Below are positions 43,951 to 54,137 of a stretch of DNA of 64,000 nt, in pieces. Made by a program: the position numbers and the translations under genes. Under the pieces are notes generated by a model that did no database searches, was not told where the DNA came from, and was given only the letters and a program-made list of their open reading frames with translations. How positions within the stretch are numbered: position 1 is the first letter of the stretch; every line of letters starts with the position of its first letter. The DNA is from Croceitalea dokdonensis DOKDO 023 (GTDB lineage: Bacteria; Bacteroidota; Bacteroidia; Flavobacteriales; Flavobacteriaceae). Where the stretch lies: assembly GCF_001306415.1 (NCBI RefSeq), contig NZ_LDJX01000001.1, positions 186,001 to 250,000 of the forward strand. The letters run 5' to 3'.

Positions 43951-45012
43951 TTACCCTTGCTGTGCTTGTAAATTCAACAAAAACGACACGGTATCCACAC
44001 CATCTGCATAATCACCCAAGTTTGGCCGTTGGGTCTGGCCAAAATCCATGCAATTTCCCATACAGCCATTGGCAACAATACACTGTAACTGATTCCGGTC
44101 TTCCCTAAATCTTTCTTGTAGCTGTGTGATAGTATCATAAAACTCGTAAAAAAGGGTGCCGATGGGAGAGGCGTATTGGGTATCTTCCTTGAGGAGTAGA
44201 AAATTATTGTCCAAAATCTTGTATTCAGACATTAAATATACCGCCTTGTTATAATCATAATTATTGGCGTATTTGTGGTTGTTGATGATGTCTTTAAACC
44301 CATAAATAGCTTCAAAAAAAACATCGAAACCATAGTCCTTGGGCACAAAAATTTTGGAGACACTGCGGCATCCCAACCCAAAGTAGGTAAAGATATCGAT
44401 GCCTAAAGCTCGCAGTTGGGCTTTTGTCTCATTACCGGTAAGCACTGCCACCGAGTTCCGGTTTTTTCTTATAATACTGGGGTATTTACCAAAATAGTAC
44501 TCAAAATATCTTCCGGTATTGTTGCTTCCCGTTGCTATGACCGCATCAAAACCTGTTAGTTTTTCTTGGGTAAATGCCATCTGTCCGCTCAATGCGGGTT
44601 CCCTTTCCATCAGAAATTCTGCGATTAGCGGTAAAAGCACCTCATCATTGGATGATAGTTTTGCCAGGACTTTGTTCCCTGTCACCAGAACGCTTAGAAA
44701 ATCATGCAACCCCACCAAGGGGATATTACCTGCCATGATCACAGCAACGGTTTTTGGTGCGCCATTAACGGGTATTTGGTATGAGGCCATCCAATTTTCC
44801 AAGTTGGACTTGGTGAGCAGGTTGCCCCATTGATGAAGGGCAAACAGCACATTTTCCCTGGTAAACCAGCTATTTTTATGCTGCGCAATGCGGATGGCAT
44901 CTTCCAACTTGGTGTGCCAAAGGCCTTCTTTTGTTTCCGTAGGGTCACAAAAACCTGTTAAAAATGAACCTAGTTCCTGAAGTGGTTGCAAAATAGGGGG
45001 TTGATTGGCCAT
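43951..45012 (-). CDS. Acyl-CoA reductase (LuxC-like)
   Basis: 353 residues of the acyl-CoA reductase family. The aldehyde-dehydrogenase-like fold shows NIPLVGLHDFLSVLVTGNKV near 95-115, TGSNNTGRYFEYYFGKYPSI near 161-180, and the candidate catalytic Cys215 in FGLGCRSVSK. No luxD, luxE or luciferase is nearby, so no luminescence is implied; it likely makes fatty aldehydes or alcohols. Divergent from ferredoxin. Confidence 0.9.
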   Translation of the reverse strand: MANQPPILQPLQELGSFLTGFCDPTETKEGLWHTKLEDAIRIAQHKNSWFTRENVLFALHQWGNLLTKSNLENWMASYQIPVNGAPKTVAVIMAGNIPLVGLHDFLSVLVTGNKVLAKLSSNDEVLLPLIAEFLMEREPALSGQMAFTQEKLTGFDAVIATGSNNTGRYFEYYFGKYPSIIRKNRNSVAVLTGNETKAQLRALGIDIFTYFGLGCRSVSKIFVPKDYGFDVFFEAIYGFKDIINNHKYANNYDYNKAVYLMSEYKILDNNFLLLKEDTQYASPIGTLFYEFYDTITQLQERFREDRNQLQCIVANGCMGNCMDFGQTQRPNLGDYADGVDTVSFLLNLQAQQG

Positions 45013-45016
45013 AATA

Positions 45017-45048
45017 TTTGTAAACTAAGTGGGTTGGGGTTATTTTTG
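45017..45048 (+). promoter_or_regulatory. Promoter of the ferredoxin gene
   Basis: TTTG at 45017-45020, 20-base spacer, TATTTTTG at 45041-45048: a full Bacteroidota promoter. A short inverted repeat (GCCAC at 45064-45068, GTGGC at 45075-45079) lies in the expected 5' leader. Confidence 0.6.
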
Positions 45049-45095
45049 TGTAAAAATAGCAATGCCACGCAATTGTGGCGTAAAAAAAGAGAATT

Positions 45096-45449
45096 ATGGC
45101 CATTATAATAACAGATGAGTGTATCAATTGCGGTGCTTGCGAGCCGGAGTGCCCAAACACTGCTATTTATGAAGGTGCGGATGAGTGGAGATATAGTGAT
45201 GGTACTTCTTTAGAAGGTGATGTGGTCTTGCCTAACGGTAAGGCGGTAAATGCGGATGAAGTTCAAGAACCTGTAAGTGATGAGGTATACTATATAGCAC
45301 CGGATAAGTGTACGGAATGTATGGGATTCCATGAAGAGCCACAATGTGCTGCCGTATGTCCGGTGGATTGTTGCGTTCCTGATGAGGATATCGTGGAAAC
45401 CGAGGAGGAATTATTGGGCAAGCAAAAGTTTATGCATCCAGACGGTTAA
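45096..45449 (+). CDS. 2[4Fe-4S] ferredoxin
   Basis: 117 residues, cytoplasmic electron carrier. Cluster motif I is C9-x2-C12-x2-C15-x3-C19; motif II is C72-x2-C75-x8-C84-x3-C88 with the longer loop of the Allochromatium-type (Alvin) ferredoxins; Cys92-Cys93 follow. An insertion of about 35 residues with [14 protein letters not shown] separates the motifs. Strong promoter upstream, strong terminator downstream, so probably monocistronic. Confidence 0.95.
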   Translation: MAIIITDECINCGACEPECPNTAIYEGADEWRYSDGTSLEGDVVLPNGKAVNADEVQEPVSDEVYYIAPDKCTECMGFHEEPQCAAVCPVDCCVPDEDIVETEEELLGKQKFMHPDG

Positions 45450-45463
45450 CGAATTTAAAATTG

Positions 45464-45490
45464 CCCGAATCGTTCCGATTCGGGTTTTTT
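45464..45490 (+). terminator. Terminator after ferredoxin
   Basis: CCCGAATCG (45464-45472), loop TTC, CGATTCGGG (45476-45484), six T to 45490. Perfect 9-bp stem. Confidence 0.93.
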
Positions 45491-45616
45491 ATGAAAGAAG
45501 AAAAAGAATATTCGGGAATTTGGAAAAATATTGGCTGCATATTAAGTGCAGTGGCCATCATAGCTTTGGTGGTATTTTTAGGCATTTTGGCCTACCAGCT
45601 CTTCTCCGGGGCCTAA
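45491..45616 (+). CDS. Possible small single-pass membrane protein (41 aa)
   Basis: ATG at 45491 immediately after the ferredoxin terminator's T run; TAA at 45614-45616. The product begins with charged MKEEKEYSGIWKN and continues with one hydrophobic helix (IGCILSAVAIIALVVFLGIL) and a short AYQLFSGA tail, a clean membrane-peptide pattern. Against it: no promoter of its own, and it would need read-through. Could also be chance. Confidence 0.4.
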   Translation: MKEEKEYSGIWKNIGCILSAVAIIALVVFLGILAYQLFSGA

Positions 45617-46065
45617 TAATGGTTTACAGTTATGCGCCTAAGCTTATCCGGTAACCCATAGTGTATTTTTAAAATTTTTATATCTGGGAGGAATCTCTTG
45701 ATGAAAGTAGAGTTGGATGTAACCGTCTGATTACGGGTAAAACGAAACCTGTAAATCTCAGCGAAAAAAAACATTCTGGTCCTTCATTTTCGTACCTCAA
45801 AATCTACCGATTTGACATATTGTGGATTACGCTGGCAACAATGCGTAATGGGTTAATTTTACTACTAAACACCTCTGATATAATCGTGTTATTTTAGAGG
45901 TGATTGTGGGTTTTTGCTCAACTTCCTATGGACGTATGGTATACATTACGGTACTTTAATAGACAATACCTCTCTAAAAAACCATGACTTCCAATCCTAA
46001 ACTTAGGCTTATATTTGCACGCTGTTTTAGTCCATTGTTTAATATCTTGAGTCAACGCTATTTTT
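45617..46065. other. Intergenic region before ychF
   Basis: No convincing reading frame and no RNA gene recognised. A TATATTTG box at 46010-46017 is the probable ychF promoter. Near 45886-45902 the phrase ACACCTCTGATATAATCGTG... TTTTAGAGGTG forms a loose inverted repeat (CACCTCT/AGAGGTG) of unknown meaning. Confidence 0.5.
46010..46017 (+). promoter_or_regulatory. -7 promoter box of ychF
   Basis: TATATTTG followed by C, a TAnnTTTG match 48 bp upstream of the ATG at 46066. No -33 TTTG seen. Confidence 0.5.
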
Positions 46066-47160
46066 ATGAAAGCAGGAATCGTAGGATTGCCCAACGTAGG
46101 TAAATCCACCCTTTTTAACTGTTTGTCCAATGCCAAAGCACAAAGTGCCAATTTCCCTTTCTGTACCATTGAGCCCAATATAGGGGTGGTGAACGTACCA
46201 GACGCAAGATTGGAAAAGTTGGAATCTTTGGTAAACCCAGAAAAAGTAATTCCTGCAACGGTAGAAATTGTTGATATTGCCGGTTTGGTAAAAGGGGCCA
46301 GCAAAGGGGAAGGACTAGGCAACCAATTTCTTGGGAATATAAGGGAAACCGACGCCATACTTCATGTTCTGCGCTGTTTTGACAACGATAATATTGTACA
46401 CGTAGACGGTTCCGTAGACCCCGTTAGGGACAAGGAAACCATTGATATGGAGCTGCAATTAAAAGACCTTGAGAGTGTGGACAAAAAGCTGGACAAGGTT
46501 AAAAGAGCTGCAAAAACAGGCAATAAGGAGGCGCAAAAAGAAGAAGCGGTACTCCTAAAACTTAAGGAGGGGTTGGAGGCCGGCCAATCCGTCCGTGCGA
46601 TTGAGCTCTCTCCAGAGGAAAGGACGGAATTTGCAAAACCCTTACAATTGATCACGGACAAGCCGGTCATGTATGTTTGTAATGTTGATGAAGGGGCGGC
46701 CGATAGCGGTAATGCTTATGTAGAAAATGTTAGGGCAGCAGTGGCCAACGAGAACGCGGAAGTCATTTTTTTGGCCGTTGGAACAGAAGCGGATATTACG
46801 GAACTCGAAACTTTTGAGGAGCGGCAGCTATTTTTGGAAGATTTGGGACTGTCAGAGCCGGGTTCCGCAAAATTGATTCGTGGCGCTTACCGCTTATTGA
46901 ATCTGGAAACATACTTTACCGCGGGCGTGAAGGAAGTTAGGGCATGGACCATTCCCGTGGGAGCCACCGCTCCACAGGCAGCAGGGGTCATCCATACAGA
47001 TTTTGAAAAAGGGTTTATCCGAGCCGAGGTGATTTCATATGATGATTACGTGGCTTATGGCAGTGAGGCAAAAGTCAAGGAGGCCGGAAAAATGCGGGTC
47101 GAAGGAAAGGACTACATTGTAAAGGATGGTGATGTGATGCATTTTAGGTTTAATGTATAA
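46066..47160 (+). CDS. ychF: Redox-regulated ATPase YchF (OLA1 family)
   Basis: 364 residues. The Obg-like P-loop GLPNVGKST lies at 7-15, followed by [11 protein letters not shown] (switch I) and [20 protein letters not shown] (G3 region). The G4 position reads CNVDE instead of NKxD, which in this family changes specificity to ATP. The C-terminal TGS-like domain ends [18 protein letters not shown]. Ribosome-associated in other bacteria. Confidence 0.97.
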   Translation: MKAGIVGLPNVGKSTLFNCLSNAKAQSANFPFCTIEPNIGVVNVPDARLEKLESLVNPEKVIPATVEIVDIAGLVKGASKGEGLGNQFLGNIRETDAILHVLRCFDNDNIVHVDGSVDPVRDKETIDMELQLKDLESVDKKLDKVKRAAKTGNKEAQKEEAVLLKLKEGLEAGQSVRAIELSPEERTEFAKPLQLITDKPVMYVCNVDEGAADSGNAYVENVRAAVANENAEVIFLAVGTEADITELETFEERQLFLEDLGLSEPGSAKLIRGAYRLLNLETYFTAGVKEVRAWTIPVGATAPQAAGVIHTDFEKGFIRAEVISYDDYVAYGSEAKVKEAGKMRVEGKDYIVKDGDVMHFRFNV

Positions 47161-47509
47161 GTGATTCTGGGGGCTTACCGTATTACAGGAAACGATACTT
47201 GGATGGGGAGGTATCGCTTTAACTATATCTTTGGAAGAAGGACCTGCACAAACTACCATTGCGGTTGTATTTGGAAAATTTCAAAGACATCAGCACTACA
47301 GGGTTCTTTAAAAACAGGTGTTGTTTCAAAAGTTTAAGAAAATACGTGGTTGCGCCTAAGATTTTCTCCGAAAAATTTGTTCCCGAACAGCCCAAGGCAC
47401 ACAATACGGCGGGTATCAACAGGTTTACGCTTTTTTGTTAATTACTTTCCCATCCATCCATTTCTAATTATCCTCCTAAATTCTATATTAGCATGATATC
47501 CTAGATTTA
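47161..47509. other. Intergenic region between ychF and parE
   Basis: Short readings exist on both strands (plus 47259-47441, minus 47219-47419) but neither has a convincing start, domain or codon pattern, and they overlap each other. I treat this as non-coding or a decayed gene. No clear promoter box; TATATTAG at about 47486 is one base off the -7 consensus. Confidence 0.45.
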
Positions 47510-49360
47510 ATGGAAAATACACAGTATACCGAAGATAATATACGATCGCTCGATTGGAAAGAGCATATTCGTATGCGTCCCGGTATGTACATTGGTAAAC
47601 TGGGCGATGGCTCTTCCGCGGATGATGGCATCTATATCCTATTGAAGGAAGTCATTGATAACTGTATCGATGAGTTTGTGATGGGAGCAGGCAAGACCAT
47701 TGAAATCAATATAAAAGATAATGAGGTTCGCGTCCGTGATTATGGCCGTGGAATTCCGCTAGGTAAAGTGGTGGATGTTGTCTCTAAAATGAATACAGGC
47801 GGCAAGTATGATTCCAGGGCCTTTAAAAAATCGGTAGGGTTAAATGGGGTGGGTACCAAAGCGGTCAATGCGCTTTCCAATTTCTTTAAGGTGGAATCCG
47901 TTAGGGACGGACAACATAAATCGGCAGAGTTTAAAGCTGGAAATTTGGTCAAGGAAGACCTGACAGAATCTACCAAACGAAAGGGGACCAAGGTTACCTT
48001 TATCCCGGACGAATCCATTTTTAAAAAATTTAAATACCGAAACGAGTACGTTGAGCGCATGCTCAAGAACTATGTCTACCTAAACCCGGGCCTAACCATT
48101 GTTTTTAACGGGGAAAAATTCCATTCAGAAAATGGGCTCAGGGACTTACTGGAAGATAACAACAACCAAGAGGATTTTCTCTACCCCATAATCCACTTAA
48201 AGGGGGACGATATTGAAGTTGCCCTTACCCATAGCAAAACGCAATATAGCGAGGAGTACCATTCTTTTGTAAATGGCCAGAATACCACACAAGGGGGTAC
48301 GCACCAAGCTGCGTTTCGTGAGGCTTTGGTTAAGACCATCCGCGCACATTATGACAAGAACTATGACGCTTCGGACATTCGGAAATCCATCATTTCTGCC
48401 ATTGCCATCAAAGTAATGGAGCCTGTTTTTGAAAGTCAGACCAAGACCAAATTAGGCTCTACGGATATGGGCGGGGATTTGCCCACCGTGCGGACATACA
48501 TTAACGATTTTATCGGAAAGTACCTGGATAACTACCTTCATAAAAATCCCAATGTTGCAGAGGCTATCCAAAAAAAGATCGTTCAGGCAGAAAAAGAACG
48601 GAAAGAACTTTCCGGGATACGGAAATTAGCTAGGGACAGGGCCAAGAAAGCCAGCTTGCACAATAAAAAACTTAGGGATTGCCGCATTCATTTGCAGGAT
48701 ATGAAAAAAGACCGCCGCTTAGATTCTACCTTATTTATAACAGAAGGGGATTCGGCTTCCGGTTCCATAACCAAATCCAGGGACGTGAACACCCAAGCGG
48801 TATTCAGCCTTAGGGGCAAGCCCTTGAACTCCTATGGGATGTCCAAAAAAATTGTTTATGAAAATGAGGAATTCAATCTGCTACAGGCGGCATTGAATAT
48901 AGAGGATTCCATGGAAGACCTGCGGTACAATAATATTGTCATTGCAACGGATGCGGATGTAGATGGGATGCATATTAGGCTGTTGTTGATTACCTTTTTT
49001 CTGCAATTCTTTCCTGAGTTAATCAAGGAAAACCATTTGTATATCCTGCAAACCCCACTTTTTAGGGTGCGTAATAAAAAAGAGACCATTTACTGTTACA
49101 GTGAGGAAGAACGCCGGGAGGCCATCGCAAAGCTTGCCGGAAAACCAGAAATTACCCGTTTTAAAGGACTCGGCGAAATATCCCCGGACGAATTCAAACA
49201 CTTTATTGGGGATGATATCCGCTTGGAGCCCGTAATGTTGGATAAGGCCATGTCCATTGAAGAGTTACTTAAATTTTACATGGGCAAAAACACCCCTGAC
49301 CGACAGGATTTCATTATAAAAAATCTTAAAGTAGAACTAGATTTGGTTGAAGACAACTAA
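47510..49360 (+). CDS. parE: DNA topoisomerase IV subunit B
   Basis: 616 residues. GHKL ATPase N-terminus with [11 protein letters not shown], the Asn/Asp box [12 protein letters not shown] and [11 protein letters not shown]; transducer with [20 protein letters not shown]; Toprim with [19 protein letters not shown] and [13 protein letters not shown]. Ends after [17 protein letters not shown] and the basic tail. The Toprim motif is EGDSASGS rather than the EGDSAGGS of GyrB, which fits the Bacteroidota ParE branch. parC follows after 33 bases. Confidence 0.95.
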   Translation: MENTQYTEDNIRSLDWKEHIRMRPGMYIGKLGDGSSADDGIYILLKEVIDNCIDEFVMGAGKTIEINIKDNEVRVRDYGRGIPLGKVVDVVSKMNTGGKYDSRAFKKSVGLNGVGTKAVNALSNFFKVESVRDGQHKSAEFKAGNLVKEDLTESTKRKGTKVTFIPDESIFKKFKYRNEYVERMLKNYVYLNPGLTIVFNGEKFHSENGLRDLLEDNNNQEDFLYPIIHLKGDDIEVALTHSKTQYSEEYHSFVNGQNTTQGGTHQAAFREALVKTIRAHYDKNYDASDIRKSIISAIAIKVMEPVFESQTKTKLGSTDMGGDLPTVRTYINDFIGKYLDNYLHKNPNVAEAIQKKIVQAEKERKELSGIRKLARDRAKKASLHNKKLRDCRIHLQDMKKDRRLDSTLFITEGDSASGSITKSRDVNTQAVFSLRGKPLNSYGMSKKIVYENEEFNLLQAALNIEDSMEDLRYNNIVIATDADVDGMHIRLLLITFFLQFFPELIKENHLYILQTPLFRVRNKKETIYCYSEEERREAIAKLAGKPEITRFKGLGEISPDEFKHFIGDDIRLEPVMLDKAMSIEELLKFYMGKNTPDRQDFIIKNLKVELDLVEDN

Positions 49361-49393
49361 TTATGAATCAAAAGAATAATTAGTTATTGATTT

Positions 49394-52012
49394 ATGGAAG
49401 AGGAAAACGAATTTACAGCAGATAACCAAGCTCCCGAGGAGGGGGGTGGTGATGCGTTGACCCGGGTAACGGGCATGTACAAAGACTGGTTTTTGGACTA
49501 CGCCTCTTATGTTATTTTGGAGCGTGCAGTGCCGGCCATTGAGGATGGTTTTAAACCGGTGCAACGCAGGATCATGCATTCTCTTAAGGAACTGGACGAT
49601 GGCAGGTACAATAAGGTGGCCAATGTGGTTGGCCATACCATGCAATACCATCCCCATGGGGATGCGAGTATCGCTGATGCCATGGTCCAGATTGGGCAAA
49701 AAGACCTTTTGATAGATACCCAAGGCAACTGGGGCAACATTCTTACTGGCGATAGGGCGGCAGCCTCCCGGTACATTGAGGCAAGATTGTCCAAATTTGC
49801 TTTGGACGTTGTTTTTAGCCCAAAAATCACGGAATGGCAGATGTCTTATGACGGTCGTAAAAAAGAACCAGTGAACCTGCCAGTGAAATTTCCATTGTTA
49901 CTGGCTCAAGGGGCGGAAGGCATCGCGGTAGGTTTGTCCACAAAGGTGCTACCGCACAATTTCAACGAGCTCATAGAAGCCTCCATAAAACACCTAAAAG
50001 GACAGCGGTTTAAGTTGTATCCTGATTTTCCCACGGCGGGCATCATAGATGTCACTAATTACAACGATGGATTACGCGGCGGTAAGATACGCGTACGTGC
50101 CAAGATAGAAAACTTGGATAAGAACACATTGGTTATTAGGGAGATACCTTATGGAACTAATACCTCTAGTTTAATTGATTCTATTCTTAAGGCCAACGAC
50201 AAGGGCAAAATCAAAATCAAAAAAATTGAGGACAATACGGCGGCAGAAGTGGAGATTTTGGTGCATTTGCCCAGCGGTATTTCCCCGGACAAGACTATTG
50301 ACGCGCTCTATGCCTTTACAGCCTGTGAATCTTCCATTTCGCCCTTAGGCTGTATTATTGAGGACAACAAACCCATTTTTATGGGCATGACAGAGATGCT
50401 CAAACGTTCCACAGAGAACACGCTGGAACTGCTGAAGGCAGAATTAGAGCTGCAGTTGCACGAGTTGGAGGAACAATGGCATTTTGCCTCCTTGGAGCGC
50501 ATTTTTATAGAAAACCGCATTTACCGTGAAATTGAGGAAGAGGAAACTTGGGAAGGGGTAATTGCCGCCATTGATAAAGGATTGCAGCCCCACATTATCC
50601 ACTTACGCAGACCGGTGACCAAGGATGACATTGTTAGGCTAACGGAAATACGGATTAAGCGCATCTCCAAATTTGATCTGGACAAGGCCAAACAGTATTT
50701 GGAAACCTTAGAGGAAAAAATTGCAGAGACCAAACACCACTTGGCCCATTTGGTAGACTTTGCCATCGCCTACTTCCAAGAGTTAAAAAAGAAATATGGT
50801 GAGGGAAGGGAACGGAAATCCGAAATCCGGATTTTTGATGATATCGAGGCCACCAAGGTGGTGATACGCAATACCAAACTGTACGTCAATAGGGAAGAGG
50901 GTTTTATCGGCACCTCACTTCGGAAAGATGAGTATGTAACGGATTGTGCGGATATTGATGACATCATCGTCTTTACCAAAAAAGGGGAGATGATGGTGAC
51001 CAAAGTGGATTCCAAAATCTTTGTCGATAAAAACATCATCCATGTGGCGGTCTTTAAAAAGAAGGACAAACGCACCACCTACAATATGATTTACAAGGAA
51101 GGTAGGGGCGGCCCAAGCTACATTAAACGCTTTAATGTCACCAGCATAACCCGTGATAAACTATACCCCTTGACCACCGGAAAAGCGAGTGCAGAGGTCC
51201 TTTATTTTACCGCCAACCCTAATGGTGAAGCAGAGGTGGTGACGGTGCACCTAAGGCAATCCGGAAGCATCAAAAAATTAAAATGGGATATAGATTTTGC
51301 GGATGTATTGATTAAGGGCAGGAGCTCTAAGGGCAATATTGTGACCAAATATCCGGTAAAACGCATCGAGCTAAAGGAAAAGGGCCTGTCTACCCTAAAA
51401 CCAAGGAAAATTTGGTTTGATGATATCGTTAGACGACTCAACGTAGATGAACGGGGAGAGCTGTTGGGAGAGTTTAGGCCAGATGATATGCTGCTGGTGG
51501 TAAACCAAAAAGGCTACGTAAAAACCATAACACCGGACCTCAACAGCAGGTTTGATGATGATATGATTGTGCTGGAAAAATGGATACCGGAGAAGCCCAT
51601 TTCCGCCATTTATTTTGATGGGGAAAAAGAACGCTACTACGTAAAACGTTTCTTGATCGAAAACAGCAACAAAGAGGAGCTGGTAATCACCGAGCACCCT
51701 AAATCCCAGTTAGAACTGATTTCTACCGATTGGCGACCCATGGTGCAGCTGCAATTTGTAAAACCAAGGGGAAAAGACCCAAAACCGGACCAAGAAGTAA
51801 ATTTGGAGGAGTTTATTGCCATTAAGGGCATTAAGGCCATGGGCAATCAATTAACTCCGGAAAAGGTTAAAAATGTAAATGCGTTGGAGCCTTTACCCTT
51901 TGAAGCACCGGATACCCCAAATACCGAGGACATTGAGGTGGTGGACGAGGAAAATGTGGACAATAGCCCAAAACAAAAGGGGGGTACGGACGACCAGCCC
52001 ACCTTGTTTTGA
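49394..52012 (+). CDS. parC: DNA topoisomerase IV subunit A
   Basis: 872 residues. Breakage-reunion domain with catalytic Arg-Tyr at R126-Y127 (RAAASRYIEARLSK) and PHGDASIADAMVQIG at 88-101. Coiled-coil tower around 390-450, then a C-terminal six-bladed domain (about 500-800) with ILVHLPSG and GYVKTITPDL. The position of the quinolone-contact Ser is Ala91. The last 50 residues are acidic and Pro-rich, probably disordered. Decatenates daughter chromosomes with ParE. Confidence 0.95.
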   Translation: MEEENEFTADNQAPEEGGGDALTRVTGMYKDWFLDYASYVILERAVPAIEDGFKPVQRRIMHSLKELDDGRYNKVANVVGHTMQYHPHGDASIADAMVQIGQKDLLIDTQGNWGNILTGDRAAASRYIEARLSKFALDVVFSPKITEWQMSYDGRKKEPVNLPVKFPLLLAQGAEGIAVGLSTKVLPHNFNELIEASIKHLKGQRFKLYPDFPTAGIIDVTNYNDGLRGGKIRVRAKIENLDKNTLVIREIPYGTNTSSLIDSILKANDKGKIKIKKIEDNTAAEVEILVHLPSGISPDKTIDALYAFTACESSISPLGCIIEDNKPIFMGMTEMLKRSTENTLELLKAELELQLHELEEQWHFASLERIFIENRIYREIEEEETWEGVIAAIDKGLQPHIIHLRRPVTKDDIVRLTEIRIKRISKFDLDKAKQYLETLEEKIAETKHHLAHLVDFAIAYFQELKKKYGEGRERKSEIRIFDDIEATKVVIRNTKLYVNREEGFIGTSLRKDEYVTDCADIDDIIVFTKKGEMMVTKVDSKIFVDKNIIHVAVFKKKDKRTTYNMIYKEGRGGPSYIKRFNVTSITRDKLYPLTTGKASAEVLYFTANPNGEAEVVTVHLRQSGSIKKLKWDIDFADVLIKGRSSKGNIVTKYPVKRIELKEKGLSTLKPRKIWFDDIVRRLNVDERGELLGEFRPDDMLLVVNQKGYVKTITPDLNSRFDDDMIVLEKWIPEKPISAIYFDGEKERYYVKRFLIENSNKEELVITEHPKSQLELISTDWRPMVQLQFVKPRGKDPKPDQEVNLEEFIAIKGIKAMGNQLTPEKVKNVNALEPLPFEAPDTPNTEDIEVVDEENVDNSPKQKGGTDDQPTLF

Positions 52013-52102
52013 TATTTTTTAAGCCCCTTGCCAACAAAACCCCAGTGCTTTGTTTAGCCATTAAGGCTAAATTATTGGCATTACCACTTAATTATTGAAC
52101 AG

Positions 52103-52135
52103 TTTGCGATTGGGTATTGAAGTTGGTTATATTTG
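52103..52135 (+). promoter_or_regulatory. Promoter of the sterol desaturase family gene
   Basis: TTTG at 52103-52106, spacer of 21 bases, TATATTTG at 52128-52135. This is one of two full Bacteroidota promoters found here; ATG follows at 52156. A 7-bp hairpin (TTTAGCC/GGCTAAA, 52053-52071) just upstream could end parC transcription weakly. Confidence 0.65.
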
Positions 52136-52155
52136 ATTAAAAAATTATCTTATTT

Positions 52156-53115
52156 ATGGATTTTACCAATCCCTTAGTGTACGGTGGACCGTGCTTTATC
52201 ATTTTTATCTTACTGGAATTGGCCTATAGCAAAACCCATGATGAACATCATGACCTGTATGATTGGAAAGACCTTTTTGCTAGTGGTTTTATGGGCTTGG
52301 GTTCGGCGGTATTGGCGGCCTTGTTAAAAGTGGTTTCCGCCATTGTCATCTTTACTTTTGTGTACGACCTTTTTAATCCGGAGGTGAATGGGGTGCGTAC
52401 GAACATTATGGGGTATGAGGCGTTTGGCTACGCTTGGTATGTGTGGTTGCTCTGCCAATTGGCGGACGATTTCACCTATTATTGGTTCCATAGGGCCAAT
52501 CACGAGATTCGTATTTTATGGGCGGCCCATATTGTACACCATTCCTCGGACAATTTTAACTTGGGCACGGCGGTAAGGAACGGGTGGTTTACGCTTTTGT
52601 ACAAGCCATTGTTTTATATGTGGATGCCGGCCATTGGTTTTGCCCCGGAAATGGTGGTCTTCTGTTTGGGCATTGAGGCCCTATGGCAGTTTCAACTGCA
52701 TACCGTGCTGTTACCCAAGCTGGGCATTTTTGAAAAATTCATGAATACCCATACCATGCACCAGGTGCACCACGCCCAAAACGTGGAATATTTGGATAAG
52801 AACCACGGAGGGTTTTTAAATATTTTTGACCGAATGTTCGGTACTTGGTTACCGCTGGACGACAGTGTAGACGTAAAATATGGGGTAATCCATGCACCCA
52901 ACTCCAATAACCCAATTGTCATTCTTACCCACGAGTTTAAGGACATTTGGAACGATATGAAAAAATCCCCCAAACTCTCCCACAAGCTGATGTATATTTT
53001 TGGCCCACCAGGTTGGAGCCATGATGGCAGTACCATGACGGTAAAACAACAACAAGCCTTGTTTAAAAAACAAAAGGATGCCAACCCGGATATGGCCTTT
53101 AGCCGACCTAATTAG
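52156..53115 (+). CDS. Sterol desaturase / fatty acid hydroxylase superfamily membrane protein
   Basis: 319 residues, four to five membrane helices (starting VYGGPCFIIFILLELAYS). The di-iron histidine boxes are HRANH (HxxxH), HIVHH (HxxHH) and HTMHQVHH (HxxHxxHH), all on the cytoplasmic side in this family. Such enzymes hydroxylate or desaturate lipids; in Bacteroidota they may act on fatty acids or hopanoid/ornithine lipids. Substrate not assigned. Single gene between a full promoter and the convergent terC. Confidence 0.9.
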   Translation: MDFTNPLVYGGPCFIIFILLELAYSKTHDEHHDLYDWKDLFASGFMGLGSAVLAALLKVVSAIVIFTFVYDLFNPEVNGVRTNIMGYEAFGYAWYVWLLCQLADDFTYYWFHRANHEIRILWAAHIVHHSSDNFNLGTAVRNGWFTLLYKPLFYMWMPAIGFAPEMVVFCLGIEALWQFQLHTVLLPKLGIFEKFMNTHTMHQVHHAQNVEYLDKNHGGFLNIFDRMFGTWLPLDDSVDVKYGVIHAPNSNNPIVILTHEFKDIWNDMKKSPKLSHKLMYIFGPPGWSHDGSTMTVKQQQALFKKQKDANPDMAFSRPN

Positions 53116-53317
53116 CCTTGTTTTGGCTCTATTTTAGACCTAGCCAAATGTTGTAAAACGACTGCTAAAGGTATCTATGTGGGATAAGTATGCTGAGTTA
53201 TTCAAGGTTTAAATGAAGCCGAGGATTCTTTTATGTTTATCTGAACCCAACCTAAAATTGGATTTTTTAAGTTGGATTGTTCAAATAAATACCTTCAAAT
53301 CTAATTCGGCACCTGTT

Positions 53318-54130
53318 CTAATCCTCTAGCTCCGCCGTTGGTTTTTTCTTGTTTCTGCGCATCCGCATGTCCAAAAATTCTACCATAAGTGAAAAGGCGA
53401 TAGAGAAATAGAGATAACCTTTGGGTATGGCACCCACTTCATTGCCAAAGATCACTAAATGGGATAAATGGGCCGCCTCGGCAATCAACATAAAACCTAT
53501 CAAAATTAAAAAGGAAAGCCCCAACACTTGGATGGAAGGATGCTTGTTCACAAATTCCCCAACAGGATTAGCAAACAGCATCATAATCACTACAGAAATG
53601 ACCACTGCAACAATCATAAGCACCAGAGCGTCATTTGGGTTGGGGGAGATGCCATTGGTCATCCCTATGGCCGTGAGAATGGAATCGAACGAAAACACGA
53701 TATTGATGACAGTGATTTGAACAATGGCATTACTAAAAGAAGAAGAGCGTCCTTTTTTTACCTCGCGTTCATCATGCCCGCGATCCTCTACTTTTTCATG
53801 GATTTCCTTGGTGCTCTTGTATAATAAAAAGAGTCCACCTAGAAACAGGATAAGGGCCTGCCAACTAATGCCTCCATGAATCCAGGACTCCGTAAGTACT
53901 AAAAACGGTTTTTTAAGGGAAACTAGCCAGGTGATACCAAACAATAGGACAATCCGCATGACCATAGCTAGGACAAGACCTAGATTCGTAGCTTTTTTTC
54001 GGTCTTTTTCTGGGAGTTTTCCCGCAGCAATGGAAATAAAGATAATATTGTCAATACCCAAGATAATCTCCAAAAACGTCAGTGTCAATAGGGCAATCCA
54101 AGCATCTGGATTCGTAAAAATTTCAAACAT
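53318..54130 (-). CDS. TerC family integral membrane protein
   Basis: 270 residues, seven helices. The family signature LTFLEIILGIDNIIFISIAA opens the protein, and IVFSFDSILTAIGMTNG in the middle carries the second conserved acidic motif. TerC/Alx proteins are linked to manganese export and metal ion metabolism of exoenzymes; the name from tellurite resistance does not imply that here (no other ter gene). Ends with basic RMRRNKKKPTAELED. Confidence 0.93.
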   Translation of the reverse strand: MFEIFTNPDAWIALLTLTFLEIILGIDNIIFISIAAGKLPEKDRKKATNLGLVLAMVMRIVLLFGITWLVSLKKPFLVLTESWIHGGISWQALILFLGGLFLLYKSTKEIHEKVEDRGHDEREVKKGRSSSFSNAIVQITVINIVFSFDSILTAIGMTNGISPNPNDALVLMIVAVVISVVIMMLFANPVGEFVNKHPSIQVLGLSFLILIGFMLIAEAAHLSHLVIFGNEVGAIPKGYLYFSIAFSLMVEFLDMRMRRNKKKPTAELED

Positions 54131-54137
54131 GGTTGGC

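Noticed and set aside
43951-45012. Luminescence (lux) gene cluster
   Set aside because: Only a LuxC-like reductase is present; no luciferase or other lux genes nearby.
47219-47441. Short readings on both strands between ychF and parE
   Set aside because: They overlap each other, have no plausible start region or domain, and neither resembles a known family.
53318-54130. Tellurite resistance
   Set aside because: TerC family alone without other ter genes is not evidence of that trait.
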